Position numbers and translations under genes: made by a program. A stretch of DNA of 64,000 nucleotides from Pseudobythopirellula maris. GTDB taxonomy: Bacteria > Planctomycetota > Planctomycetia > Pirellulales > Lacipirellulaceae. Shown here piece by piece: positions 47,699 through 57,619 of the stretch. The notes under the pieces are model-generated. The model did no database searches. It saw only the letters and a list, made by a program, of their open reading frames with translations, and was not told the origin of the DNA. Each line of letters begins with the position of its first letter. The stretch's first letter is position 1. Location of the stretch: contig NZ_SJPQ01000001.1 of the NCBI RefSeq assembly GCF_007859945.1, positions 744,001-808,000 on the forward strand, given 5' to 3'.

Positions 47699-48363
47699 GG
47701 TGCGGAAGAAGCCGGGCTCTAACTCAACACGCGGAAGAGCAAAACGCCCCAGCATCACGCCAACCGCACGCGCGGCGCACTCGAGCGCAGATCCTCGGAG
47801 CGGGTGAGTTCATCGACCGTTCGTGCCGATCGTAGCCTTGACTTTGGCATGGAATCGCATGCCAATGCCCTCTTCCCGGGCGCAAGGGATGACAAGCTTT
47901 GCGGTAGGCCGAGCCCCCCGCTCGGATCGCGGAGTGGGCCATCAATTGCCGCCACAGGTCTTGCCCAGGCTTGGTCGCTTTGAGAACGAAGCACGCGAAC
48001 GTTTGTGGATTATTCTCATGAAATGACGCTCCACCGCAGATGGCGAAGAACTGCTCACGACGGATCCCCTAGAGCGGTTTTCGAATAGGTGTGGACGAGC
48101 GGGGAAGCGATTAGCGGCGTGGCGAGGAAGCCGAAGCAGGCAATGCGGTGCATTGTCGATGCAGGCTGACGAAGCCATGACGCCGATCGCGAGCCGAGCG
48201 TCTACACCTATGAGCAAACCGCTCTAGGCCGCAGCCGTGGCCCAGCGAGCGACCTGCCGCGGCTCCGTCGGCTCCCCCGTAGCGGCGCCTGCAGACGGTC
48301 CGACGAAGACAACCTGACTGGCGGCTGCCTGGAGGCTCCCTTCTTACGCAGAAGCGGCAGTGC
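47699..48363. other. Spacer with MITE-like copy B
   Basis: 665 bases between the terminator and the 3' end of the MFS/spermidine synthase gene. The 157-bp repeat occupies 48070-48226. The rest contains only short frames (for example 47755-47994 minus) with no recognised domain; no gene is supported. Confidence 0.5.
48070..48226 (+). repeat. 157-bp MITE-like repeat, copy B
   Basis: Begins TAGAGCGGTTTT and ends CAAACCGCTCTA. The outer 28 bases at each end form inverted repeats with four mismatches by eye. It is 157 bases like the other two copies, about four differences from copy A and three from copy C. It lies 137 bases beyond the stop codon of the minus-strand MFS/spermidine synthase gene. 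Confidence 0.88.
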
Positions 48364-51300
48364 TCATTTTGCTGACTGGGCAGTGAACCGCGCCACATCA
48401 GCTTCGGCTCGCTCGGCGAGCGGGCTATCGGTCTCGCGATAAGCGTTGGCTCTCGCCTCGAGCAAGTGCAACTGCCACGGCGCGTGGGGCTCGAGCGGAG
48501 CGAAAGCGTCGACAACCCGCGTGGGGTCGTCGCCCTGCATCGCGACCAGCACACGCGTGATCCGCCGCATGTACTCGAGTCGGTGCGTGACAAAGGGCTC
48601 CTCCAGCAAGCCGTAGACCCGCTGGCAAGCCTCGGGTCCCCGTTGGGCGAGGTCGACCGCTCGCTCGAGAGCCAACGGCATCAGCGTCGCGAGCCCCCAA
48701 GGCTCTTCGCGCAGGCTCGACATCATCGCCGCGAGCGAAGCCTCCGATTCGTCCGGCGAGCCGGAGTACCAGTAGTAGATGGTGCGAACCGCGTGCACGT
48801 CGCTGGGATGAAGACCCGCAAGCGGCGCGACCAGTTCGAGGCAGCCTTGCTGGGCGTTCTCCGCCATGCAGTGCCCCAGAACCAGGCGGAGCACGGCGCT
48901 GTCGGGCTGCCGATGGGCTTCGGGCCAGGCGGCGAGAGACTGCTTGAAATCGCCGAGTCGGTAGTACTCGAGCGCGGCGAGGAGCTGTTGGTCTTCGGGC
49001 CGCGTCAGCAACGCGTTGGAGAGAACGCCTTTGTGGATAAGGTTGTTCGCCTGACGCACCAGTTCAACCCGCCGCCAATCGACCGGATCGCCTTGCAAGC
49101 TAGGTCGGTGCCACCCCTCGTTGGAGAGCAGCGCGCGCGCGCCTTCCACGGCGAAACCGCTGGGCTGACCGACGGTCTTGGCAAATCGGTACTCGAGAAT
49201 CGTCCGGTCGTCCGTGTTGATCTCGACGCCGGGCATGCCCGAAACGTGGTCGACCCATTCGGCGTTGGCGACAAAGTGTGAGAGGAACCCCTCCACGCCC
49301 GGCGTTCTCCACACCTTCTCGAGGGCGGTCCGCACGACGGGGTCTTCGAGGCGCGTGCGCAGCTCTTGCTCGGAGTAGAGAATCGGCTCGTTCGAGCAGA
49401 CCAATTGCATATCGACGGGCAAGGTTTGCCAAACCTCCACGTGCTTAAAAGCGCTGCGCACCGTGGCGAGCACCGTGGCCACCGTGGCGTTGTCGATCTC
49501 GTAAGCCTGCAAGAATTGCACGAACACACCGCCCCGGTTCAGCCGGCGGCTGGCGGCGGCGTAAAACTCTTCGGTGTACAGCGTGGCGACGCCAGCCCGG
49601 TAAGGATTCGAAGGCTCGGAGATGATCACGTCGTATTTGTCGTCGGTGGTGAAGACCGTCTCGCGCCCGTCGTTGTAGATGCGGCGGACCTCGGGGTGGT
49701 TGAGCGCGTCGAAGTTCACCGGCGCACAGAGCTCCACCATCTTGTCGATGGCCGGCTCGAGTTCGACCGCGTCGACACGCTCGACGGCGCGCATCTCGGC
49801 GAGCCACCCGACCGACTCCCCGGTGCCGAGCCCGATGACCATCGCGGTCTTGGGGTCCTCGTGCAGCACGGCCCCAAGCAAAGCGACGCCCACCTGCGTC
49901 GAGGCGTCGGAGATGCTATTGCCATCGACCTTGCCGTTGACCACGAACTCGTAGCCGTCGAAGTCGCGGACGCCGATGCTCGCCTCGAGGCCGTCGGCCT
50001 CCCAGGCCAAGCCGCGGCGATTCTCGACGAGCAAAAACTCAACGGCGTTCGGCTCGAACGAGGGGAACTTGGCTCGTCCTGCGCCAATGCCGCTGTGCCG
50101 CCAGCCGGCGGTGGGACCGGTGAAGCAAGCCAGCACGACCGTGGCGGCCGCCAAGAGGCCTACCGTCAGCTTGGTTCGGGCGCCGCCCCGGCGGTCGCAC
50201 GCCACGAGCAGCACGGAAAGGAGCGCCAGCCCGCCGCCAATGGCGACCCACATGCCCGGCGCTGTCAACAACGGCAACGCCCCAAAGCCCGCCACCAGCG
50301 AGCCGCTGATGGCCCCGAGCGTGTTCCAGGCGTAGGCGACCCCCACCTGACGGCCCACGCCGCGGCGCCCCTCGCCGAGCAACGCGATCAGCAACGGGAA
50401 CTGCAACCCGCTGACGATCGCCACACCCAAAACGACCGCCGAGGTCACTTGCAGCCAGCCGCCCGTGAGCGCTGCGAACGATTCGGCGTTCTGCGTGAGC
50501 CAGGCGGCGTGCACGGCGAGCCGGTCGCCCGCGGCGTAGGGTACCATCGTGAAGAAGGCCTCGAGCCCGCAGGTTAGCGCCAAGGCCCCGAGGGTGGGAG
50601 TGACCCAACGCGAAAAGATGAGATTGTAGAGCAAGCCCCCCAAACCGATGCCCAGCAACGCCACCCCTAGGATCGTCCCGAACGTGAAGGTCGTCCCGCC
50701 GAGAATCGGGGCGAGCATCCGATACCAGACGATCTCGAGGGCGAAGAAGGTGAACCCGGCCGCCGCAGCGGTCGCATAGATCAGCCCCCTCATCCCGCCG
50801 CCGCCCTGCTCGCTGTCGCCCTGCCCCGCCGTAAGTCGTTCCGTAGCAGAGCTTTGGACCTCTTCGGCATCGGAAGGCGCCGCGCTGCTCTCGACGGGAA
50901 CAGGATCGAGACCCCGCGCCACTCGGATCGCTACCAGTCCCGCCAGAAGACTCAGGCCACAACCGAGCATCAGAGTCGAGAAGGAACCGAGCTGCTCGAG
51001 CGCGTAGAAAGTCGCGACCACCGAACCGAAGACAGCCCCCAAGGTGTTTACGCCGTACAAGATGGCGAGAGCGCCCCGGTGGGAATCGTGCGGGCGCGTG
51101 GCGCTGCGGCTGATAGCCGGCAGAGTTCCGCCCATCAAGAACGCCGGGACGCCCATGACGAAGGCAGCCAAGCAGAGCCGAACCGCCGTGGCGCCGGTGA
51201 TGCCGAGCGCGTCTTGGCCTCCCAACGCCAAGTAGAAGTGACCGGCCGCCGCCAGCAAGATCGGGCTGACGGCCACGGCGATCGAGATGCCGACCTCCAG

Positions 51301-51615
51301 CTGGCCGTACATCCTCAGCGGCTTGGCGGCGAGCTCCGTTCTCCTGCCGAGCACCGCGCTGCCCACCCCCAGCCCGGCCATGAAGATGGCGAGCACGGCC
51401 GACACCGCTCCGGTCGTGGCGCCGAAAATCAGCCGCAGTTCACGCATCCAGGTGACCTGGAACACCAGCGCCGAGCAGCCCGAAAGGAACACGAGCATGG
51501 CGAGCAGCGGCAAAGGCGGCACACGCTGGAGAGCGGACTTGCGCGACTCCTTGTGAGACTTCTTCTTAGGAGCGACGTCTTTGGCTTCGGAAGACTTTTT
51601 CTTGGATCGGGCCAC
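48364..51615 (-). CDS. MFS-like / spermidine-synthase-like / TPR fusion protein
   Basis: 1083 residues. After a Lys-rich cytosolic start come about 12-14 membrane helices (residues 34-530; first one PLLAMLVFLSGCSALVFQVT). A spermidine-synthase-like Rossmann domain follows, with the nucleotide-binding loop VIGLGTGESVGWLAEM near residue 588, VDAVELEPAIDKMVELCAP, and DVIISEPSNPYRAG. The end (about 830-1083) is helical and TPR-like. Such fused MFS/spermidine synthase proteins are widespread in planctomycetes; whether they make or move polyamines is unknown. It faces away from the GH115 gene across a 463-base divergent spacer. Confidence 0.88.
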   Translation of the reverse strand: MARSKKKSSEAKDVAPKKKSHKESRKSALQRVPPLPLLAMLVFLSGCSALVFQVTWMRELRLIFGATTGAVSAVLAIFMAGLGVGSAVLGRRTELAAKPLRMYGQLEVGISIAVAVSPILLAAAGHFYLALGGQDALGITGATAVRLCLAAFVMGVPAFLMGGTLPAISRSATRPHDSHRGALAILYGVNTLGAVFGSVVATFYALEQLGSFSTLMLGCGLSLLAGLVAIRVARGLDPVPVESSAAPSDAEEVQSSATERLTAGQGDSEQGGGGMRGLIYATAAAAGFTFFALEIVWYRMLAPILGGTTFTFGTILGVALLGIGLGGLLYNLIFSRWVTPTLGALALTCGLEAFFTMVPYAAGDRLAVHAAWLTQNAESFAALTGGWLQVTSAVVLGVAIVSGLQFPLLIALLGEGRRGVGRQVGVAYAWNTLGAISGSLVAGFGALPLLTAPGMWVAIGGGLALLSVLLVACDRRGGARTKLTVGLLAAATVVLACFTGPTAGWRHSGIGAGRAKFPSFEPNAVEFLLVENRRGLAWEADGLEASIGVRDFDGYEFVVNGKVDGNSISDASTQVGVALLGAVLHEDPKTAMVIGLGTGESVGWLAEMRAVERVDAVELEPAIDKMVELCAPVNFDALNHPEVRRIYNDGRETVFTTDDKYDVIISEPSNPYRAGVATLYTEEFYAAASRRLNRGGVFVQFLQAYEIDNATVATVLATVRSAFKHVEVWQTLPVDMQLVCSNEPILYSEQELRTRLEDPVVRTALEKVWRTPGVEGFLSHFVANAEWVDHVSGMPGVEINTDDRTILEYRFAKTVGQPSGFAVEGARALLSNEGWHRPSLQGDPVDWRRVELVRQANNLIHKGVLSNALLTRPEDQQLLAALEYYRLGDFKQSLAAWPEAHRQPDSAVLRLVLGHCMAENAQQGCLELVAPLAGLHPSDVHAVRTIYYWYSGSPDESEASLAAMMSSLREEPWGLATLMPLALERAVDLAQRGPEACQRVYGLLEEPFVTHRLEYMRRITRVLVAMQGDDPTRVVDAFAPLEPHAPWQLHLLEARANAYRETDSPLAERAEADVARFTAQSAK

Positions 51616-52078
51616 TTGGCGGTGCGCCTCAGCTGTAGAGTGAAATCTTGAAAAGTGTCGCCTGCCCCGGTTTGGTTGCTCGAGCTGATCGAGACACGCA
51701 CCAGGGGGCCGCGGAAGATGATCGACACGATCTTCGCCGGATCATCCCTGAGCAATCTAGCATGTTAACCTGAAGCGAAGCAGCCGCGTGGGGTTCGATC
51801 CGCACGCCAAATATTACAACGCCGCCAAGCTAGGTCGCGGGCGCGGGGCGGCGGGGTTGGCGAGGCGTTATCGATTGTTCGGCTGCCCAGAAACTTGAGA
51901 GACGCCCCCTCTCTCCCGCAGCGGGCATACGACATTGATTTGCGCAATTGCGAAGCCGAAAAATGGCATACTCCCTTCTCGTAATCGATCCGCGTTGCGG
52001 AGCGGCTGCCGAAAGGTTTGCCGCCCGCCGACGCCGACTCATCTCTCCCAATCGATTCGACCCCTTATCCACAGCGCC
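51616..52078. other. Divergent spacer before the GH115 gene
   Basis: 463 bases between the divergent MFS/spermidine synthase and GH115 genes. No gene or RNA supported. A reading frame from 51935 runs into GH115 but adds a non-secretory 48-residue extension and is not preferred. Confidence 0.4.
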
Positions 52079-54682
52079 ATGCCCATTCTCCGAACCGGCT
52101 GCCGGTTTCTGTTTCTGATTCTCTTTGTGGCGAGCGGCTCCCACGCCCACGGCCAAGAGTTGCCTCGCATCACCGAGGGCGGCGACGGCTTTGCCGTGAT
52201 TGCCAGCGGCCAACCCGCCGCCGTATGGGTTGATCCCGCGGCGCCGGTCGGCGTGCAACGCGTCGCCGAATGGTTTGCCGACGACCTGGAGCGGCTGACC
52301 GGCGTTCGGCCGTCGGTGACATCGGGCGAACAACCTCCCGCCGAGCCCTGCGTTCTCGTAGGCGTGCTGGGCTCCGGGGGGGTGATCGACCGCGTCGTTG
52401 AGTCGAAGAAAATCGACACGAGCGAGGTGAAAGGCAAGCGCGAGGCGTCGCTCACGCAGTCCGTCGAGCAGCCCGCCGAGGGGCTCGATAACGCGCTCGT
52501 GATTGCCGGGAGCGACAAGCGCGGCGCCATTTACGGCCTGCTCGACCTGTCGCGAGCGATGGGCGTCTCGCCCTGGTACTGGTGGGCCGACGCGCCCGTC
52601 GAGCGCCGTGAAAACGCTTATTGCGCCCCCCAGGCCCACGTTCGTCCGGAACCGAAAGTCCGCTACCGCGGCATCTTCATCAACGACGAGGCGCCCGCCT
52701 TGTCGAACTGGGCGAGCGACAACTTTGGCGGCTTCAACAAGGACTTCTACGCCAACGTTTACGAGCTGATCCTCCGCAACCGCGGCAATTTCTTGTGGCC
52801 CGCCATGTGGGGCAACGCGCTGTTCGACGACGACCCCGACAGCCAGCAACTGGCTGACGAGTTGGGTGTCGTGCTGAGCACCTCGCACCACGAGCCGATG
52901 ATGCGGGCCCACGCCGAGTGGTCGCGGTACGGCGAAGGCTCGTGGAATTTCGAGCGTAACCCCGAGAAGCTCAAGGAGTTCTGGAGCGAGGGCATCCGCC
53001 GCATGGGCGACCGCGAGAGCGTGGTCACCCTCGGTATGCGAGGCGACGGCGACAAGCCGATGACCCAGAGCGCCAACATCGATCTCCTGCAGCGGATCGT
53101 CGCCGCGCAACGCGAGATCATCGCCGAGGAACGCGGCGAGGACCACACAAAGACCCCGCAGGTTTGGGCCCTCTACAAAGAGGTGCAGGAGTACTTTGAC
53201 CGGGGCATGCGTGTCCCCGACGACGTGATCCTCTTGCTCTGCGACGACAACTGGGGCAATGTTCGCCGCCTCCCCCGCCCCGACGAGCCGCGCCACCCCG
53301 GCGGTTACGGCATGTATTACCACTTCGATTACGTCGGCGATCCGCGCAACTACAAATGGACCAACACGAACTCCCTGCCGCGGGTGTGGGAGCAAATGAA
53401 CCTCTGCTGGCGACACGAGGTCGACCAGATCTGGGTCGTCAACGTCGGCGACATCAAGCCGATGGAGGAGCCGATCGACTTCTTCCTCACGCTGGCGTAC
53501 GACCCCGACCGGTTCCCCGCCGAGAGCATCGGCGAGCGATTGGACGCCTGGCGCGTGGGATGGGCCCGCGAGCAATTCGGCCCCGAGAAGGCCGAGGAGG
53601 TCGCCTCGCTGCTGCGCCGCTACGCCAAGTATGTCGCCCGCCGAACGCCGGAGCAGCTCGACGCGAACGTCTACAGCCTTACCAACTACGACGAATGGCC
53701 ACGCGTGGTCAACGAGTGGCGTGACCTGATGCGCGACGCCGAACGGATCGAGAAAGCGATTCCCGATCGCTCGCAGTCGGCCTACTACCAACTGGTGCTG
53801 CACCCGATCCTGGCCGTTGGAAACTTGCACGAGCTCTACTTCGCCGTGGCCGAGAACCACGCCCTCGCCGACCAGGGCGACCCGGCGGCCAACAAGCGTG
53901 CGGACGACGCCGAGCGGCTGTTCGCCCGCGACCAGGAGCTGACCCGCCGGTACCACGAACTCGAAGGCGGCAAGTGGAACCACATCATGAGGCAGGTCCA
54001 CATCGGCTACACCAGCTGGAGAGACCCGCGAGAGCAAGTGATGCCCGAAGTCCGCCGCGTGGCGGCCGACGCCGCGAGTGGCCAAACGCCGTCTGCCGCT
54101 CAGGACGCCAAGGACGATCACCTGCCGCCCAACGCGCGGGGCTTTGTCGAACAGAACGGCTACGTTTCGATCGAGGCGCCGAGCTTCTCCCGAGCGACCG
54201 AAGCCGACGGGGTCCGCTGGCGAGTGGTTGCCGATCTGGGCCGTGTCGGCTCGTCGGTGATCAGCACGCCGGTCGCCGCCGCGGCTTCCGCCGTGGGCGA
54301 GGGCCCTTGCCTCGAGTACCCGATCTTTCTCACCAGCAGCGGCCCGGTGAGTGTTGAAGCCCACCTCTCTCCGACACTCGACTTCTACGGCAACGACGAG
54401 CACGGCATCCGCTTCGGCGTGTCGATCGACGACGCCGAGCCGGTCGTGGTCGACATGCACGCCGACCGCAGCACGAACCACTCGAACCCCAATCCGTGGC
54501 GCCGCCGGGTTTCGGCCGCGATCCACGTCGCCGCAACGCCTTCGATCGACGCGACCGCCGGAGCGCACACGCTGCGGTTCTGGCGCATCGACCCGGGGGT
54601 CGTGCTGCAAAAATTGGTCGTCAAAACCGGCGAGGTGGCCCCGAGCTACCTCGGACCGCCAGAGAGCCCCCGGGCCGACTGA
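52079..54682 (+). CDS. Secreted GH115 xylan alpha-1,2-glucuronidase
   Basis: 867 residues from ATG 52079, which gives a signal peptide (CRFLFLILFVASGSHAHG). The GH115 family core is clear: VRYRGIFINDEAPALSNWAS, NFLWPAMWGNALFDDD, LGVVLSTSHHEPMMRAHAEW, LGMRGDGDKPM, LCDDNWGNVRRLP and VWVVNVGDIKPMEEPIDF-type blocks in the expected order. A C-terminal beta-sandwich (about 700-860) is typical. Members remove 4-O-methyl-glucuronic acid from xylan, which fits the nearby GH10 gene and the uronate catabolism genes. Stop codon is followed by a hairpin. Confidence 0.93.
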   Translation: MPILRTGCRFLFLILFVASGSHAHGQELPRITEGGDGFAVIASGQPAAVWVDPAAPVGVQRVAEWFADDLERLTGVRPSVTSGEQPPAEPCVLVGVLGSGGVIDRVVESKKIDTSEVKGKREASLTQSVEQPAEGLDNALVIAGSDKRGAIYGLLDLSRAMGVSPWYWWADAPVERRENAYCAPQAHVRPEPKVRYRGIFINDEAPALSNWASDNFGGFNKDFYANVYELILRNRGNFLWPAMWGNALFDDDPDSQQLADELGVVLSTSHHEPMMRAHAEWSRYGEGSWNFERNPEKLKEFWSEGIRRMGDRESVVTLGMRGDGDKPMTQSANIDLLQRIVAAQREIIAEERGEDHTKTPQVWALYKEVQEYFDRGMRVPDDVILLLCDDNWGNVRRLPRPDEPRHPGGYGMYYHFDYVGDPRNYKWTNTNSLPRVWEQMNLCWRHEVDQIWVVNVGDIKPMEEPIDFFLTLAYDPDRFPAESIGERLDAWRVGWAREQFGPEKAEEVASLLRRYAKYVARRTPEQLDANVYSLTNYDEWPRVVNEWRDLMRDAERIEKAIPDRSQSAYYQLVLHPILAVGNLHELYFAVAENHALADQGDPAANKRADDAERLFARDQELTRRYHELEGGKWNHIMRQVHIGYTSWRDPREQVMPEVRRVAADAASGQTPSAAQDAKDDHLPPNARGFVEQNGYVSIEAPSFSRATEADGVRWRVVADLGRVGSSVISTPVAAAASAVGEGPCLEYPIFLTSSGPVSVEAHLSPTLDFYGNDEHGIRFGVSIDDAEPVVVDMHADRSTNHSNPNPWRRRVSAAIHVAATPSIDATAGAHTLRFWRIDPGVVLQKLVVKTGEVAPSYLGPPESPRAD

Positions 54683-54691
54683 GCCTCGCTA

Positions 54692-54722
54692 GCGACAGCC
54701 GCCACTCGGCGGCGGCTGTCGC
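54692..54722 (+). terminator. Hairpin after GH115 gene
   Basis: Arms GCGACAGCCGCC and GGCGGCTGTCGC pair perfectly with a seven-base loop. It lies ten bases past the stop codon and lacks a U-run. Between convergent genes, so it may serve either direction. Confidence 0.6.
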
Positions 54723-54747
54723 CTTGGGCGCCTGCAGGTGATGGGTC

Positions 54748-54904
54748 TAGAGCGGTTTGCTCATAGGTGTAGACGCTCGGCTCGCGATCGGCGTCATGGC
54801 TTCGTCAGCCTGCATCGACAATGCACCGCATTGCCTGCTTCGGCTTCCTCGCCACGCCGCCAATCGCTTCCCCGCTCGTCCACACCAATTCGAATACCGC
54901 TCTA
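54748..54904 (-). repeat. 157-bp MITE-like repeat, copy C
   Basis: Opposite orientation to copies A and B. Ends are TAGAGCGGTTTG and TACCGCTCTA. It differs from copy B at about three positions. It lies between the convergent GH115 and SDR genes. Confidence 0.88.
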
Positions 54905-55066
54905 GCCGAAGAAGCCCGCCGCCCACTGCGCGGCGGCATCCCCCCTCTGCAACAGCATCGCGGGGCTGGCGGGCCTAGTTCGAATCGCAACGATGTGCAG
55001 CGATCGCGGCGGCGTGAATCGGCGGCGATCGAGCGAAAGGCTCACTACGAAGTTGGGCAGTGCACT
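54905..55066. other. Remainder of convergent spacer
   Basis: The 162 bases between the repeat copy and the 3' end of the SDR gene hold no gene that I can support. Confidence 0.4.
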
Positions 55067-55948
<882 letters not shown>

Positions 55949-56209
55949 TCCGGGGTAGGTTCCGTAGTTAAAGAGCCGCCAAGTTCTTTGGCGTGTAGCG
56001 CCGTGGTGCCGCGTTGAACAACCACACGGATGCGAAAGGAGCCGTCACCCGGTCGAGCGATAGCGTTCGCCGGATACGCATACTCCAGACTAAGCAACAA
56101 CACCGGAGGCAGCGATAGCTACGTATACGCAAATCAATGCCGCGATCGCGTCACCCCGCGCCGCGCTCAGAAGCCCGCAAAATCGCGAGACGCAAAGTCC
56201 GAAAAAGAC
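55949..56209. other. Spacer between XylR-like gene 2 and SDR gene
   Basis: 261 bases, both neighbours on the minus strand. It may hold a separate SDR promoter; no motif could be named. Confidence 0.3.
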
Positions 56210-57418
56210 CTAACTTCCTTGGCTATTCTGCCGAAAACGAGCGGGGGTCGTGCCGACCCTCTTCTGGAAGAATTGGATGAAGTAACCGATCGATCCAAAA
56301 CCGGCGAGCTTCGCGATGCGTCCCACGGGATAGCCGGTGCTCAGCAGCAACCGCTTGGCGTGACCCAGCCGCACCCGTTGGATCTCTTCGAGAATCGTGC
56401 GTCCCAAAACCTCACGGAATCGCTTCTCGAGGTTGCGTCGAGAGACCGCCACCTCTTGGATCACCATCTCGGCGGTCACGTCCCGAGCCAGGTCGCGATG
56501 GATGATCTGCAGCGCCGCGGCGACGTCTTCGTCTTCGACCGCCACGATGTCGGTCGAACGCCGGGTCACCACCCCCTTGGGCTCGACTCGGATGATGCGC
56601 GACTTCTTGATGCGACCCGACATCAACCCATCGAGCAACGCCGCGGCGTGGTAGCCGGCGGACTCGACATCGAGCGCGACGCTCGAAAGGGGCGGGTCCG
56701 ACAGGTCGCAAAAGACCTCGTCGTTGTCGACGCCGATCACCGCGATGTCCTCCGGCACCCGCAGGCCGGCGAGGGCGCAAGCCTCGAGCACCTCCCGGCC
56801 GCGGTCGTCGTCGCAAGAGAACAGCCCCACGGGGGTCGGCAGTCTGGCGATCCATTTCGCCAGCGTCCCCTGCTCGTTCTCCCAAGCGCGAGCGCGGGCG
56901 CTCTTGGGAGGCGAGTAGACCCACGGCTCGTACCCCTTCTTGCCGAGATGCTCGACGAAGGCCGTCTCACGCCGCGAAGACCACCCCCGATCGCTGCTCC
57001 CCACGTAAGCGAAACGCGTGAACTGGCGGTCGAGGAGGTGATCGGCGGCGAGACGCGATACCTTGACGGCGTCCGAACTCACCTCGGACAAACCGTGCAG
57101 CGGGCTGTCCGGCTGGAGTTGCTCGTCGGTCAGCCCGATCGCCACGGTCGGCAAATCCGCCTCGAGAATCCGCTTGGCGATCTTGCTATTCGGGATCCGC
57201 GCGATGATCCCGTTGCCCCCCCACTGCTTCATCAGCGGCACGGTGTGCTCGTAGTCGCCGGGGCTGATGTGAAAACTCCACTGACCGTTCTCGCGGCAGT
57301 AGCGCGCGATTCCGTTCAAGAGCTCGCGGCCAAAGCTCCGCGAGGTCTCGACGAGCAGGGCGACTTTCGCCTTGGGGCCCTTGGAACGCGCGACGGGTTC
57401 CGTTTTGTCTGGGCTCAT
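56210..57418 (-). CDS. XylR-like transcriptional regulator of the AraC family, copy 2
   Basis: 402 residues from ATG 57418. Same architecture as the gene at 27192-28367: sugar-sensor fold (KVALLVETSRSFGRELLNGI, IAVIGVDNDEVFCDLSDPPL) and AraC helix-turn-helix pair (VSRRNLEKRFREVLGRTILE, VGRIAKLAGFGSIGYFIQFF). Two in-frame ATGs, 57439 and 57418, each begin MSPD because a 12-base string is repeated 21 bases apart; either may be used and neither has a clear ribosome-binding site. It is placed between the SDR and GH3 genes. It likely controls the xylosidase/xylonate genes, inferred from position. Confidence 0.9.
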   Translation of the reverse strand: MSPDKTEPVARSKGPKAKVALLVETSRSFGRELLNGIARYCRENGQWSFHISPGDYEHTVPLMKQWGGNGIIARIPNSKIAKRILEADLPTVAIGLTDEQLQPDSPLHGLSEVSSDAVKVSRLAADHLLDRQFTRFAYVGSSDRGWSSRRETAFVEHLGKKGYEPWVYSPPKSARARAWENEQGTLAKWIARLPTPVGLFSCDDDRGREVLEACALAGLRVPEDIAVIGVDNDEVFCDLSDPPLSSVALDVESAGYHAAALLDGLMSGRIKKSRIIRVEPKGVVTRRSTDIVAVEDEDVAAALQIIHRDLARDVTAEMVIQEVAVSRRNLEKRFREVLGRTILEEIQRVRLGHAKRLLLSTGYPVGRIAKLAGFGSIGYFIQFFQKRVGTTPARFRQNSQGS

Positions 57419-57619
57419 CGCAAGTCTGTCTGGGCTCATCGCAACCAACGCAAGGAAGAGGGCTGCCGGCGTCCCAAGCCAGCTGACACGGGACACACGA
57501 TTATGTGTGAACCGCAAGGCGAATAACAGCACGACAATGTCGTCTTTGCGCACATCGATGCGACTTCCCCGCCTGTTGACCGGCAACACTTGCGTCCGCA
57601 GGCCGCCGCGGGTCTTGGA

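Noticed and set aside
51830-54610. 926-codon open frame antisense to the GH115 gene
   Set aside because: It is the GC-rich mirror of a strong family match, has His/Val/Arg-rich composition and no domain.
54757-54978. Conserved small frame (MLIGVDARLAIGVMASSACI) found in all three 157-bp repeats
   Set aside because: It follows from the repeat sequence itself, runs through the inverted ends and has no ribosome-binding site; more likely a by-product of a non-coding element.
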